DNA of 64,000 nt, from positions 30,713 through 94,712 of the forward strand of contig NZ_FCNW02000024.1 in the NCBI RefSeq assembly GCF_001544475.1. The letters run 5' to 3'. This document shows, piece by piece, positions 35,150 to 44,689 of the stretch. How positions within the stretch are numbered: position 1 is the first letter of the stretch; the number at the start of each line of letters is the position of its first letter. This DNA comes from Caballeronia humi (GTDB lineage Bacteria; Pseudomonadota; Gammaproteobacteria; Burkholderiales; Burkholderiaceae). A program made the position numbers and the translations under genes. The notes under the pieces were generated by a model, which saw nothing but the letters and a program-made list of their open reading frames with translations, was not told where the DNA came from and ran no database searches.

Positions 35150-37237
35150 ATGAATCGGGCTTCCGGATTCCTGGTCTGGATCGCGGTCGCGCTACTCGGC
35201 GCGTTCGCATTCGGAACAATTGCACTCGCGCATGGAGAGCGCATCAGCGCGCTTTGGGTCGTGATCGCCGCGGTCTGCGTGTATCTGATCGCGTACCGCT
35301 TCTATTCACGCTTCATCGCGAGCAAGGTGCTTCAGCTCGACGGCTTGCGCGCCACGCCGGCCGTGCGTCACAACGACGGCCTCGACTACGTCCCGACCAA
35401 CAAGTACGTGCTGTTCGGCCACCATTTCGCAGCGATCGCGGGCGCGGGTCCGCTTGTCGGCCCGGTGCTCGCCGCGCAGATGGGCTACACGCCCGGCATG
35501 CTCTGGATTCTCGCGGGCGTCGTGTTCGCGGGCGCGGTGCAGGACTTCGTGGTGCTCTTCATCTCGACGCGCCGCGACGGCCGCTCGCTCGGCGACCTCG
35601 TCAAGATGGAACTCGGGCTCGTGCCGGGCGTGATCGCGCTGTTCGGCGCGTTCCTGATCATGGTGATCATTCTCGCGGTGCTCGCGCTGATCGTCGTGAA
35701 GGCACTGACCGGCTCGCCGTGGGGCACGTTCACTGTCGGCGCGACGATTCCGGTCGCGATCTTCATGGGCATCTACACGCGCTACATCCGGCCGGGCAAG
35801 ATCGGCGAGGTGTCGGTGATCGGCTTCATCGGCCTGATGCTCGCGATCGTGTACGGCCAGCACGTAGCCGAATCGGCGACGCTCGCGCCGTACTTCACGT
35901 TCACCGGCACACAGCTCACGTGGATCCTGATCGGCTATGGCTTCATCGCCTCGGTGCTGCCGGTGTGGCTGCTGCTCGCGCCGCGCGATTATCTGTCGAC
36001 GTTCCTGAAGATCGGCACGATCATGGGCCTCGCGATCGGCATCCTGATCGTCGCGCCCGAGCTAAAGATGCCGCAGTTCACGAAGTTCATCGACGGCACG
36101 GGCCCGGTCTGGTCGGGCAGTCTCTTCCCGTTCCTCTTCATCACGATCGCGTGCGGCGCGGTGTCGGGCTTCCACGCGCTGATCTCGTCAGGCACGACGC
36201 CCAAGCTGATCGACAACGAAGCCAACATGCGCTTCATCGGCTACGGCGCGATGCTGATGGAATCGTTCGTCGCGATCATGGCGCTGGTGGCGGCCTCGGT
36301 GATCGAGCCGGGCATCTATTTCGCGATGAACAGCCCGGCCGCCGTGCTCGGCACGACGCCTGAAGCGGTCGCGCAGACGGTGTCGAGCTGGGGCTTCCTG
36401 CTCACACCCGACATGCTGACGTCGACGGCCAAAGCGGTCGGCGAGACGACGATCGTCGCGCGGGCGGGCGGCGCGCCGACGCTGGCCGTAGGCATGGCGC
36501 AGATTCTGCATCAGGTGATCGGCGGCCCGGCGATGATGGCGTTCTGGTACCACTTCGCCATTCTGTTCGAAGCGCTCTTCATCCTGACGGCGGTCGATGC
36601 GGGCACGCGCGCCGGACGTTTCATGCTGCAGGATTTGCTCGGCACGTTCGCGCCGGCGCTGCGCCGCACGGATTCGCTGCCGGCGAACTTGATCGCGACG
36701 GCGCTGTGCGTCGCGGCCTGGGGCTACTTCCTGTATCAGGGCGTGGTCGATCCGCTCGGCGGCATCAATACGCTCTGGCCGCTGTTCGGCATCTCGAACC
36801 AGATGCTGGCGGGGATCGCGTTGACGCTCGGCACGGTCGTGCTGTTCAAGATGAAGCGCGAACGCTACGCCTGGGTCACGACGATTCCGACCGTGTGGCT
36901 CCTGATCTGTACGATGACGGCCGGCTGGCAGAAGATTTTCCACTCGAACCCGAAGATCGGCTTTCTGTCGCATGCGTCGGTGTTGAGCCAGGCGCGCGAT
37001 GCGGGCAAGATCGTGGCGCCGGCGAAGTCGCTGGAACAGATGGATCGCGTTATTTTCAACGACTATATCGATGCCGCGCTGGCGGGCTTGTTCATCTTCG
37101 TCGTCGTGAGTATCGTGATCTATGGTGTGCTGGCGGTGCTGCGCGCGCGTCGCGAGACTCGTCCGACCGTGCGCGAGACGCCGTTCGAAGCCATGCCGGC
37201 CGGTACGCCGGGCGCGGCGATTCGCTCGGGGCATTGA
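35150..37237 (+). CDS. cstA: CstA family carbon-starvation pyruvate/peptide transporter
   Basis: A 695-residue membrane protein with about 16-18 helices. Conserved CstA segments are present: HFAAIAGAGPLVGPVLAAQMG, then GAVQDFVVLFISTRRDGRSLGD, ITIACGAVSGFHALISSGTTPK and HFAILFEALFILTAVDAGTRAGRF. The family imports pyruvate (BtsT, CstA) and was first linked to peptide uptake. The start follows GGAG at 35141. A ybdD gene follows 74 bases later, the normal partner. Confidence 0.95.
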   Translation: MNRASGFLVWIAVALLGAFAFGTIALAHGERISALWVVIAAVCVYLIAYRFYSRFIASKVLQLDGLRATPAVRHNDGLDYVPTNKYVLFGHHFAAIAGAGPLVGPVLAAQMGYTPGMLWILAGVVFAGAVQDFVVLFISTRRDGRSLGDLVKMELGLVPGVIALFGAFLIMVIILAVLALIVVKALTGSPWGTFTVGATIPVAIFMGIYTRYIRPGKIGEVSVIGFIGLMLAIVYGQHVAESATLAPYFTFTGTQLTWILIGYGFIASVLPVWLLLAPRDYLSTFLKIGTIMGLAIGILIVAPELKMPQFTKFIDGTGPVWSGSLFPFLFITIACGAVSGFHALISSGTTPKLIDNEANMRFIGYGAMLMESFVAIMALVAASVIEPGIYFAMNSPAAVLGTTPEAVAQTVSSWGFLLTPDMLTSTAKAVGETTIVARAGGAPTLAVGMAQILHQVIGGPAMMAFWYHFAILFEALFILTAVDAGTRAGRFMLQDLLGTFAPALRRTDSLPANLIATALCVAAWGYFLYQGVVDPLGGINTLWPLFGISNQMLAGIALTLGTVVLFKMKRERYAWVTTIPTVWLLICTMTAGWQKIFHSNPKIGFLSHASVLSQARDAGKIVAPAKSLEQMDRVIFNDYIDAALAGLFIFVVVSIVIYGVLAVLRARRETRPTVRETPFEAMPAGTPGAAIRSGH

Positions 37238-37311
37238 TGCATTGACTATCGGCTGGGGCGGCGGCGGGTTTTATCTGGCTGCGGCTCCGGCGCGAGCAAC
37301 TGGAGAACATC

Positions 37312-37506
37312 ATGTTCACCGATCTTCGGCAAGCCGGACGGTATCTCGGGCAGGCGATGCGCCTGATGGTCGGCCTGCCTGACTACGACAACTACGTGTC
37401 GCACATGCAGGCGACGCACCCCGACCGACATGTCATGACGTATGAGGAATTTTTCCGCGAACGGCAGGAAGCGAGGTATGGGTCGGGGGCGGGGAAGTGT
37501 TGTTGA
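37312..37506 (+). CDS. ybdD: YbdD/YjiX family small protein
   Basis: A 64-residue protein of the DUF466 family that accompanies cstA genes: LGQAMRLMVGLPDYDNYVSHMQATHPD and the ending YGSGAGKCC with two terminal Cys are characteristic. It is required for function of some CstA-type pyruvate carriers. It starts after TGGAGAA and is followed by a terminator. Confidence 0.92.
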   Translation: MFTDLRQAGRYLGQAMRLMVGLPDYDNYVSHMQATHPDRHVMTYEEFFRERQEARYGSGAGKCC

Positions 37507-37530
37507 GGGCTTAGTGCCTTGTTAGGCGTG

Positions 37531-37567
37531 AAAAAAGTGCGATGGCGGAGGCTGTCGCGCTTTTTTT
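37531..37567 (+). terminator. Terminator of cstA-ybdD
   Basis: A stem AAAAAAGTGCGA / TCGCGCTTTTTT with one G-T pair and a 12-base loop, ending in a T7 run, 24 bases after ybdD. Confidence 0.8.
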
Positions 37568-37624
37568 GACTCGGGCCGGCTGCCCGACAGATTGCGTGGA
37601 TGAATTTGAGGATGCAACAGAAAA

Positions 37625-37777
37625 GTGACTTGCCAAATAAGCGCGGTCGACTTGGTCGAACCCCCGAAACTGGCTCATGAAGATCAGTTGAGCCTGCCAC
37701 GCGCTTCGGTTATTCGTTACGACAAACCGACGGAACCCGTAGCCGAGGAAGATTGGGAAGCCGCCAGGGACGCGTGA
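37625..37777 (+). CDS. Doubtful 50-codon reading frame (GTG start)
   Basis: A GTG-initiated frame of 50 codons ending ASVIRYDKPTEPVAEEDW plus a few residues. Its C-terminal half looks protein-like (acidic, with an ordered codon choice), but the ribosome site is weak and I recognise no family. It may be a remnant of a larger gene. The rest of the gap between ybdD and the next gene shows nothing. Confidence 0.2.
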   Translation: MTCQISAVDLVEPPKLAHEDQLSLPRASVIRYDKPTEPVAEEDWEAARDA

Positions 37778-37825
37778 ACTTTTCGTAACGCTTTATGCGC
37801 ATCAAGAAGCCGCGCAGAGCCGCCC

Positions 37826-38077
37826 TCAAACCTCCGAAACCAGCACTACCGCCGTCGACGACACACTCTTCGCCGACCGCAACGCCTTGTCTCTGACGGC
37901 CGTCATATCCTCCACTTCGCTCGAATACCGGTAACTTGCCGGCAGCAGCCGAAAATCCCCGCCGACCTGCGCCGCCTTCGTCTCGCTGAAGCCGAGCTTG
38001 CGCAACGTCCTGCCGAGCAGCGAATAGTCGTCGAGATCGGCTTTGCCGAGGTTGATGAGTACGTTGAATTGAGCCAT
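37826..38077 (-). CDS. Small conserved-looking hypothetical protein
   Basis: An 83-residue cytoplasmic protein without Cys or signal peptide, beginning MAQFNVLINLGKADLDDYSL. The ATG follows AGGAAG at eight bases. The alternating pattern of strands and helices suggests a small ferredoxin-like fold, but I assign no function. It is 172 bases downstream of hpnH on the same strand and could be cotranscribed with it. Confidence 0.55.
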   Translation of the reverse strand: MAQFNVLINLGKADLDDYSLLGRTLRKLGFSETKAAQVGGDFRLLPASYRYSSEVEDMTAVRDKALRSAKSVSSTAVVLVSEV

Positions 38078-38249
38078 GAGTGAGACTTCCTGCGCGTCCT
38101 GTGGAAGAGCCGCGAATCGTACGACGGCCGATGCGCGTGAGCCCTGCGCCTCGACAAAAAAGCACCAAATCCGACGAGCCAAAAAGCAAACGGGCAGATG
38201 AATCGCTTGATGAGCGACATCATCTGCCCGCCGCAATTTCACATGCCGT

Positions 38250-39407
38250 TCAGTGCGCGGCCGCAGTGGTCGGCTTGGCACCCTTGTTGTTCTTCGCGCG
38301 GCCGATCTCTTCCAGCTTGATCTCGACGTGCTTCGAGAACACATATTCCGCCGGACGCTGCTTGTCGATCGGCAGGTCCTTCGCGTATGCGCCTTCCGTA
38401 CGCGGGCCGCGCATCGACACGCCCAGCGCCTTCAGCGGATGCGCAACCGTATCCATCACCGCCGTCGCCTCGAAGCCGCTGTGCACCATGCAATCGGCGC
38501 ACTTTTCGTAGTTGCCCGTGCCGTACTTGTCCCAGTCGGTGGTTTCCATCAGCTCCTTGAAGGTCTTCGCATACCCTTCGCCGAGCAGATAGCACGGACG
38601 CTGCCAGCCGAACACCGTGCGCGCCGGGTTGCCCCACGGCGTGCATTGGTACGTCTGGTTGCCGGCCAGGAAGTCGAGGAACATCGCCGACTGGCTGAAC
38701 GACCAGTTCTTGCCATTGTTGCCGCGCTTGAAAATTTCGCGGAACAGCGTCTTGGTCTTGTCGCGGTTCAGGAAGTGCTGCTGGTCCGGCGCACGTTCGT
38801 AGGCGTAGCCCGGCGACACCGTGATGCCATCGACGCCCATCGGCCCGAGCGTGTCGAAGAACGCGGCGACGCGCTCCGGATTCGCATCGTTGAAAAGCGT
38901 GCAGTTGATGTTCACGCGAAAACCCCGGCGCTTCGCTTCCTTGATCGCTTTCACTGCCTTGTCGTAGACGCCTTCCTGCGACACCGAATGGTCGTGCGTC
39001 GCCTGGTCGCCGTCGAGGTGGACGGACCACACGAAGTACGGGCTCGGCTCGTAGTCGTCCATCTTCTTTTCCATCAGCAGCGCGTTCGTGCAGAGATACA
39101 CGAACTTCTTGCGCGCGATGATGCCCTTCACGACCTGCGGCATTTCCTTGTGCAGCAAGGGCTCGCCGCCCGCGATCGAGACGACCGGCGCGCCGCATTC
39201 ATCGACGGCGCCGAGGCATTCCTCCAGCGACAGCCGTTGATTGAGGATCGGGTCCGGATAGTCGATCTTGCCGCAGCCGTTGCAGGCGAGATTGCAGCGG
39301 AACAGCGGTTCCAGCATCAGCGCGAGCGGATAACGCTTGTTGCGCGTGAAATGCTGGCGCGCGATATACGCGCCAACCCGGACTTTTTGCAGCATCGGAA
39401 TAGACAA
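38250..39407 (-). CDS. hpnH: HpnH, radical SAM adenosylhopane synthase
   Basis: A 385-residue radical SAM enzyme that joins the 5'-deoxyadenosyl group to hopene, starting extended hopanoid side-chain synthesis. The cluster motif C38-x3-C42-x2-C45 (FRCNLACNGC) is intact, with GGEPLLHKEM for SAM binding and a C-terminal SPASM-like Cys set. I chose the TTG at 39407 (MSIPMLQKVRVG) because AAGGAG lies seven bases before it and homologues begin the same way; the first ATG at 39395 is 19 bases from that site. The gene follows ispH by 11 bases. Confidence 0.93.
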   Translation of the reverse strand: MSIPMLQKVRVGAYIARQHFTRNKRYPLALMLEPLFRCNLACNGCGKIDYPDPILNQRLSLEECLGAVDECGAPVVSIAGGEPLLHKEMPQVVKGIIARKKFVYLCTNALLMEKKMDDYEPSPYFVWSVHLDGDQATHDHSVSQEGVYDKAVKAIKEAKRRGFRVNINCTLFNDANPERVAAFFDTLGPMGVDGITVSPGYAYERAPDQQHFLNRDKTKTLFREIFKRGNNGKNWSFSQSAMFLDFLAGNQTYQCTPWGNPARTVFGWQRPCYLLGEGYAKTFKELMETTDWDKYGTGNYEKCADCMVHSGFEATAVMDTVAHPLKALGVSMRGPRTEGAYAKDLPIDKQRPAEYVFSKHVEIKLEEIGRAKNNKGAKPTTAAAH

Positions 39408-39418
39408 GTGCGTGCTCC

Positions 39419-40381
39419 TTATTCTTGGCGTGCGGCTGTGGCATCGACCGCGGCAAGCGGTTGCGTCAGCTTCGCGGGCAATTTGAATTCGACCTTCTCT
39501 TCGCGGCCGTCCATCGTCGAGACTTCGACGTGGCCGAGCGCGCGCAGGGCGTCGATCACATGGTTGACCATTTCCTCGGGCGCCGATGCGCCCGCGGTAA
39601 TGCCGACGGTCTGCGCGTTCGCAAACCACTCCGGCTTCACTTCCGAGCCGTCCGCGACGAGGTAGCTCGGCACGCCGCTTTCGGCACCGATCTCGCGCAG
39701 GCGATTCGAGTTGGAACTGTTGGTGGCGCCGACGACGAGCAGCACTTCCACCTGCGTCGACAACTCGCGCACGGCGGCCTGGCGGTTTTGCGTCGCGTAG
39801 CAGATGTCGCGCGTATCGGGGCCGACGATATCGGTGAAGCGGCGCTGCAGCGCATCGATGATGCCGCGCGTGTCGTCGACGGAAAGCGTGGTTTGCGTGA
39901 CGTACGCGACCGGTGTATCGACCGGCAGTTGTAGCGTCGCGACTTCGGCCTCGCTCTGCACGAGCACGACCTTGCCGGGAATCTGGCCGATCGTGCCTTC
40001 TACTTCCGGATGACCCGCGTGGCCGATCAGGATCAGCGTGCGCCCCTGCGATACATACTGGCGCCCCTGCACGTGAACCTTCGTCACGAGCGGGCAGGTG
40101 GCATCGAGCACGTCGAGTCCGCGCGCCTGGGCGTCCGCCTCGACCGTCTGCGCAACACCGTGCGCGCTGAAGATCGCGACGGCGCCGTGCGGCACTTCGT
40201 CGAGCTCTTCGACGAAACGCGCGCCCTTGCTCCGCAGGTTATCGACGACGTGCCGGTTGTGAACGATCTCATGGCGCACGTAGACGGGCGCGCCATGCCG
40301 TTCGAGCGCGCGATCGACGATTTCGATCGCGCGGACTACGCCCGCACAAAAGCCGCGGGGTTGAGCAAGGATGATACGCAT
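39419..40381 (-). CDS. ispH: IspH/LytB, 4-hydroxy-3-methylbut-2-enyl diphosphate reductase (hopanoid-linked copy)
   Basis: A 320-residue iron-sulfur enzyme of the MEP pathway that makes IPP and DMAPP. The three cluster ligands are Cys12 (RGFCAGV), Cys96 (DATCPLV) and Cys194 (DICYATQNRQ), and the active-site loop GATNSSNSNRL is intact. The ATG at 40381 starts the conserved MRIILAQPRGFC; the open frame upstream is unlikely coding. Coupling to hpnH suggests a second, hopanoid-dedicated copy that raises isoprenoid supply; the essential housekeeping copy would lie elsewhere. Confidence 0.95.
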   Translation of the reverse strand: MRIILAQPRGFCAGVVRAIEIVDRALERHGAPVYVRHEIVHNRHVVDNLRSKGARFVEELDEVPHGAVAIFSAHGVAQTVEADAQARGLDVLDATCPLVTKVHVQGRQYVSQGRTLILIGHAGHPEVEGTIGQIPGKVVLVQSEAEVATLQLPVDTPVAYVTQTTLSVDDTRGIIDALQRRFTDIVGPDTRDICYATQNRQAAVRELSTQVEVLLVVGATNSSNSNRLREIGAESGVPSYLVADGSEVKPEWFANAQTVGITAGASAPEEMVNHVIDALRALGHVEVSTMDGREEKVEFKLPAKLTQPLAAVDATAARQE

Positions 40382-40763
40382 ATTCGGGCGAACTCCGACT
40401 GGCGCGGGTTTCGAGTGGACCCGACGCATCGCGTCAGGCCGTCGAGTCCGTCTGTCAATTTGTAGGGCGATCGACGGACTCACGGAAACGTTCGGTAATT
40501 AAGAAATGAATCGTTCAAACTTCGCGTCGAAGTTGACCGCGTATTCTAACTCGTTCGCTTTTAGGATGCTTGGAAGGGCGTGCTGGGCGGGCCGCAGGGC
40601 GGGGTTTGAGACAATTTTCTCCAAAGCGGGAAAGTGCAATAAACCGGTAGACTGTGCGGCGTTCCGGCCCGGAGTGGCCCTTTTGCGCGTTGCGGCTGTT
40701 CAAACTCCGTCCGCCCGCATCGTAATCGCCGTACAACCCCGTTCAGTCGAAGACCCATCCATC
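40382..40763. other. Divergent region between ispH-hpnH and hpnB
   Basis: This 382-base gap should hold both promoters. The hpnB reading frame stays open through most of it, but codon choice and the lack of a ribosome site argue against translation. TTGACC at 40533 could be a -35 for hpnB, without a clear -10. Confidence 0.4.
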
Positions 40764-41966
40764 ATGTTATTGATCGCCTGGCTTGCGCTTCTCATCTGGC
40801 TCGTGCTCGTGTTCGCGCGCGGCGGCTTCTGGCGCGTGCAGCCCGCCGCGCCGCTCTCGGAAACCACCCTGCACGCCGTCGGTCAAGCCGAGATCGCGCG
40901 GCGCGGCGCGTGGCCGGCGCTCGTCGCCGTCGTGCCCGCGCGCAACGAAGCCGACGCGATCGGCCGGGCGGTCGGCTCGCTGCTGAAGCAGGACTACGCG
41001 GGGTCGTTCCGCGTGATCGTCGTCGACGACCACAGCACCGACGGCACCGCCGACGCTGCCCAGTCCGCTGCGCGCGCGCTCGGCCTCGAAGACCGCCTGA
41101 CCGTGCTCGCCGCCGAGCCGCTGCCGCCCGGCTGGTCGGGCAAGGTGTGGGCGCAGTCGCAGGGCATCGGCGCGATCGAGAAGCTCGGCATCCCCGCCGA
41201 CTTCCTGCTCCTCACCGACGCGGACATCCACCATCCCGCCGATGCCGCGACACAACTCGTCGCGCGCGCGATTCTCGAGGACCGCGACCTCGTCTCGCTG
41301 ATGGTGCGGCTGCGTTGCGATTCGCTGTGGGAGAAGGCGCTGATTCCCGCGTTCGTGTTTTTCTTCGCGAAGCTCTATCCGTTCTCGTGGGTCGGCGACG
41401 TGAAGAAGCCGACCGCCGGCGCCGCCGGCGGCTGCATGATGGTACGGCGCTCGGCGCTGGAAGAGGCGGGCGGCATCGAATCGATCCGGGGCGAACTCAT
41501 CGACGATTGCAGTCTCGCCGCGCGCCTCAAGCATCGCGACGGACGCGGCGATGCCCGGCCGATCCGGCTCGATCTCGCCGGGCGCAGCGAGTCGCTGCGC
41601 CCTTACGACGACTGGCGCGAGATCTGGAATATGATAGCGCGCACGGCGTTCACGCAGTTGCGCTACTCGCCGTGGCTGCTCGCGGGGACCGTCGCCGGGA
41701 TGGTGTTGATCTATCTCGTGCCGCCGGTGCTCGCGCTCTGGCTCGGTGGTCGCGCGTGGCCCGCGTGCGTCGCGTGGGCGCTGATGTGCATCGCTTATGC
41801 GCCGATGCTGCGCTATTACCGGCGCTCATTGCTGTGGGCGCCGCTGCTGCCGCTCGTGGCGTTGTTTTATGTGAGCGCGACGATCGGTTCGGCCGTGCGT
41901 TATTGGCGCGGCACGGGCGGTCAGTGGAAGGCGCGCGTGCAGGCGCCGACGCGGGAAGGTTCCTGA
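40764..41966 (+). CDS. hpnB: HpnB, hopanoid-associated family 2 glycosyltransferase
   Basis: A 400-residue membrane-associated glycosyltransferase. An N-terminal anchor (1-19) precedes the GT2 domain, with VVPARNEADAIGRAVGSLLKQDY, VVDDHSTDGTAD and metal-binding DAD in LLTDADIHHPADA. GGCMMVRRSALEEAGGIESI and ELIDDCSLA are the acceptor-loop blocks. Three C-terminal helices (about 305-380) follow. It is named HpnB in hopanoid clusters; its exact reaction is not settled. The ATG 40764 begins the anchor helix, though it lacks a strong ribosome site. Confidence 0.87.
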   Translation: MLLIAWLALLIWLVLVFARGGFWRVQPAAPLSETTLHAVGQAEIARRGAWPALVAVVPARNEADAIGRAVGSLLKQDYAGSFRVIVVDDHSTDGTADAAQSAARALGLEDRLTVLAAEPLPPGWSGKVWAQSQGIGAIEKLGIPADFLLLTDADIHHPADAATQLVARAILEDRDLVSLMVRLRCDSLWEKALIPAFVFFFAKLYPFSWVGDVKKPTAGAAGGCMMVRRSALEEAGGIESIRGELIDDCSLAARLKHRDGRGDARPIRLDLAGRSESLRPYDDWREIWNMIARTAFTQLRYSPWLLAGTVAGMVLIYLVPPVLALWLGGRAWPACVAWALMCIAYAPMLRYYRRSLLWAPLLPLVALFYVSATIGSAVRYWRGTGGQWKARVQAPTREGS

Positions 41967-41975
41967 AGCTTCTTT

Positions 41976-42983
41976 TCAGGCGACGCGCAGACCGCCGCCC
42001 GTAGGCACCGAAGCAAGCGAAGGCGCCTGCTTCCTGCGCTCGCGCGTGGGCGCCGTGCCGAACGCATCGCGATAGCTCTTCGAGAAGTGGCAAGCCGACT
42101 GAAAGCCGCAAGCCATCGTGATATGCATGATCGACATATCGGTTTGCAGCAGCAGTTCGCGCGCACGGCGCAAACGCAATGTCAGGTAGTAATGAGTCGG
42201 CGTCATGCCAAGATGCTCCCGGAAGATCCGCTGCAACTGCCGCTGCGACATCCCCGCGAGCCGCGCGAGTTCTTCGCGCGAAAGCGGCTCTTCGATGTTG
42301 TTCTCCATCAGCGAGATCACTTCGAATAGCGACTTGTTCGCCGAACCCAGGCGCGCGACGAGCGGCATGCGCTGCTGCGCGCTGGTATCGCGAACGTGCT
42401 CGACGATGAACTGCTCCGCGATCTGCGTCACCCGCGCCGTGCCGACGCGCGCGGCGATCAGGTTGAGCATCATGTCGAGCGGCGCGACGCCGCCGGTACA
42501 CGTCACCCGATCGCGATCGACGACGAACAACTCCTTCAGAAAACGCGTGTCCGGAAACTCTTCCTTGAGCGCCGACATGTTCTCCCAATGGATCGCGCAC
42601 GCGTAGCCCGCGAGCAAGCCGGCGCGCGCGAGCGCATACGTTCCGGTGCAAAGACTGCCGAGCACGCTGCCCGTCCGCGCGAAGCGGCGCAGCGCGACGA
42701 GGTGCGCGGGCGTGGTCTCGCGCTGCACGTCGATGCCGCCCACCACGAACACGATATCCGGCTGCCCGACGCAATCGACGGGGCCCGTATCGACGGACAA
42801 GCCGTTGCTCGCCGTGACCGGTCCGCCATCGGGACTCACGATCGACCATCGATACAGCGGCTGCCCTGTCAGATAGTTCGCCATGCGCAGCACTTCGATG
42901 GCGTTGGTGAACGCGATCATCGTGAAGTTGGGTAGCGGCATGAAAGCGAAATGCGACAGCGACGCCGTGCGATCGGGGGACAT
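41976..42983 (-). CDS. gbdR: GbdR, GlxA/AraC-type regulator of betaine catabolism
   Basis: A 335-residue regulator. The N-terminal DJ-1/PfpI-like ligand domain (about 12-190) begins FAFMPLPNFTMIAFTNAIEVLRMANYLTG, a GbdR signature; two AraC helix-turn-helix units (about 225-320) follow (SREELARLAGMSQRQLQRIF; MHITMACGFQSACHFSKSYRDAFG). GbdR activates glycine betaine and dimethylglycine genes when those compounds bind. The frame extends to 43046, but that stretch uses rare AGA and GGA codons, and AAGGAA precedes the ATG at 42983. It is divergent from glyA and the whole betaine operon. Confidence 0.88.
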   Translation of the reverse strand: MSPDRTASLSHFAFMPLPNFTMIAFTNAIEVLRMANYLTGQPLYRWSIVSPDGGPVTASNGLSVDTGPVDCVGQPDIVFVVGGIDVQRETTPAHLVALRRFARTGSVLGSLCTGTYALARAGLLAGYACAIHWENMSALKEEFPDTRFLKELFVVDRDRVTCTGGVAPLDMMLNLIAARVGTARVTQIAEQFIVEHVRDTSAQQRMPLVARLGSANKSLFEVISLMENNIEEPLSREELARLAGMSQRQLQRIFREHLGMTPTHYYLTLRLRRARELLLQTDMSIMHITMACGFQSACHFSKSYRDAFGTAPTRERRKQAPSLASVPTGGGLRVA

Positions 42984-43223
42984 GGGGGCCGTGATTCCTT
43001 GGAATCTATAGTTGGAGTCCGCCGTGGGGAGCAGCGGATTACGCATTTTGATGACGATTGCAACTAGCGTGCCATAAGGCTAAACCCTGAGCCGCCGCGT
43101 CAAGCGCGCCCGGCTCTGGGGCAGCGAAATAAAGAACGCACGTTTAAAAAGCACGCACGCTCCGCCGCAGTGCAGTGCGCGTTTCAAACACATCGCCGAT
43201 ACCTCAATTCGCGGCACGCCACT

Positions 43224-43252
43224 TGTCGAAAACAGACGCCCATGTCGGAAAA
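43224..43252. promoter_or_regulatory. Candidate GbdR site upstream of glyA
   Basis: TGTCGAAAAC (43224) and TGTCGGAAAA (43243) form a direct repeat with 19-base phasing about 150-175 bases before glyA. The left half site GTCGAAAACAGAC resembles the GTCGCAAC-N2-GAC half sites found before the betaine-binding protein and porin genes. It lies in the 414-base gap between the divergent gbdR and glyA genes. Confidence 0.45.
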
Positions 43253-43397
43253 CGCCAAGAACGCGTCTGAATTCGTAAATTGACGCGCGGGGCGTGGATC
43301 AAGAATAGACGCAATCGAAGCGCGGTAACGGAAGGCCTTCAAGGCCACGTCCGGCGCCTCGGAAACGATCCATTTTCCTGACCCACGGACCTCCCTC

Positions 43398-44672
43398 ATG
43401 TCGAATCCGAATCCTTTCTTTGAAGAGTCTCTGGCGACGCGCGACGCTTCGGTGCGCGGCGCCGTGCTGAAGGAACTCGAACGCCAGCAGTCGCAAGTCG
43501 AATTGATCGCGTCGGAAAACATCGTGTCGCGTGCGGTGCTCGAAGCGCAGGGTTCGGTGCTGACGAACAAATATGCGGAAGGTTATCCGGGCAAGCGCTA
43601 TTACGGCGGTTGCGAATTCGTCGATGAGGTCGAAACGCTGGCGATCGATCGCATCAAGCAGCTTTTCAATGCGAAGTTCGCTAACGTGCAGCCGCATTCG
43701 GGCGCGCAGGCGAACGGCGCCGTGATGCTCGCGCTCGCCAAGCCGGGCGACACCATCCTTGGCATGTCGCTCGATGCGGGCGGGCATCTGACGCACGGCG
43801 CGAAGCCCGCGCTTTCCGGCAAGTGGTTCAACGCGGTGCAGTACGGCGTGAACCGCGACACGATGCTGATCGATTACGACCAGATCGAGGAACTCGCGCA
43901 ACGGCACAAGCCGTCGCTGTTGATCGCGGGATTCTCCGCCTATCCGCGCAAGCTCGACTTCGCGCGCCTGCGTCAGATCGCTGACAACGCCGGCGCGAAG
44001 CTGATGGTCGACATGGCGCACATCGCCGGGATCATCGCTGCGGGGCGCCATCAGAATCCGGTCGAGCATGCGCACGTCGTGACGTCGACGACGCACAAGA
44101 CCTTGCGCGGCCCGCGCGGCGGTTTCGTGCTCACCAACGACGAAGACATCGCGAAGAAGATCAACTCGGCCGTGTTCCCCGGTCTGCAAGGCGGTCCGCT
44201 GATGCACGTGATCGCGGGCAAGGCCGTCGCGTTCGGTGAAGCGCTGCAGCCAGGCTTCAAGACTTACATCGATAACGTACTCGCCAACGCGCAGGCGCTC
44301 GGCGACGTGCTGAAACAAGGCGGCGCCGATCTCGTGACGGGCGGCACAGACAATCATTTGCTGCTGGTCGATCTGCGTCCGAAGGGTCTGAAGGGCAATC
44401 AGGTGGAGCAGGCACTGGAACGCGCGGGCATTACCTGCAACAAGAACGGCATCCCGTTCGATACCGAGAAGCCGACTGTCACGTCCGGCGTTCGCCTCGG
44501 CACGCCCGCGGGCACGACGCGCGGCTTCGGCGTGAACGAGTTCCGCGACATCGGGCGCCTGATCGTCGAAGTCTTCGATTCGCTGCGTGACCATCCCGAG
44601 GGTCACGCCGCTACAGAACAACGCGTGCGCCGCGAAATCTTCGCGCTGTGCGAACGCTTCCCCATCTACTGA
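43398..44672 (+). CDS. glyA: Serine hydroxymethyltransferase of the betaine operon
   Basis: A 424-residue PLP enzyme that joins glycine and 5,10-methylene-tetrahydrofolate to serine. The PLP lysine is Lys234 in TSTTHKTLRGPRGG; YAEGYPGKRYYGG and the DMAHIAG block are conserved. Heading a betaine operon, it consumes both products of the route: glycine, and the one-carbon units released from the methyl groups. It is followed 17 bases later by the dipeptidase-like gene. Housekeeping glyA usually lies elsewhere, so this is likely a second copy. Confidence 0.96.
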   Translation: MSNPNPFFEESLATRDASVRGAVLKELERQQSQVELIASENIVSRAVLEAQGSVLTNKYAEGYPGKRYYGGCEFVDEVETLAIDRIKQLFNAKFANVQPHSGAQANGAVMLALAKPGDTILGMSLDAGGHLTHGAKPALSGKWFNAVQYGVNRDTMLIDYDQIEELAQRHKPSLLIAGFSAYPRKLDFARLRQIADNAGAKLMVDMAHIAGIIAAGRHQNPVEHAHVVTSTTHKTLRGPRGGFVLTNDEDIAKKINSAVFPGLQGGPLMHVIAGKAVAFGEALQPGFKTYIDNVLANAQALGDVLKQGGADLVTGGTDNHLLLVDLRPKGLKGNQVEQALERAGITCNKNGIPFDTEKPTVTSGVRLGTPAGTTRGFGVNEFRDIGRLIVEVFDSLRDHPEGHAATEQRVRREIFALCERFPIY

Positions 44673-44689
44673 GAACTCTGGAGCTACAG

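Noticed and set aside
40506..40763. N-terminal extension of hpnB by 86 codons
   Set aside because: The extension lacks family similarity and would place an odd Arg/Cys-rich stretch before the membrane anchor that normally begins HpnB.
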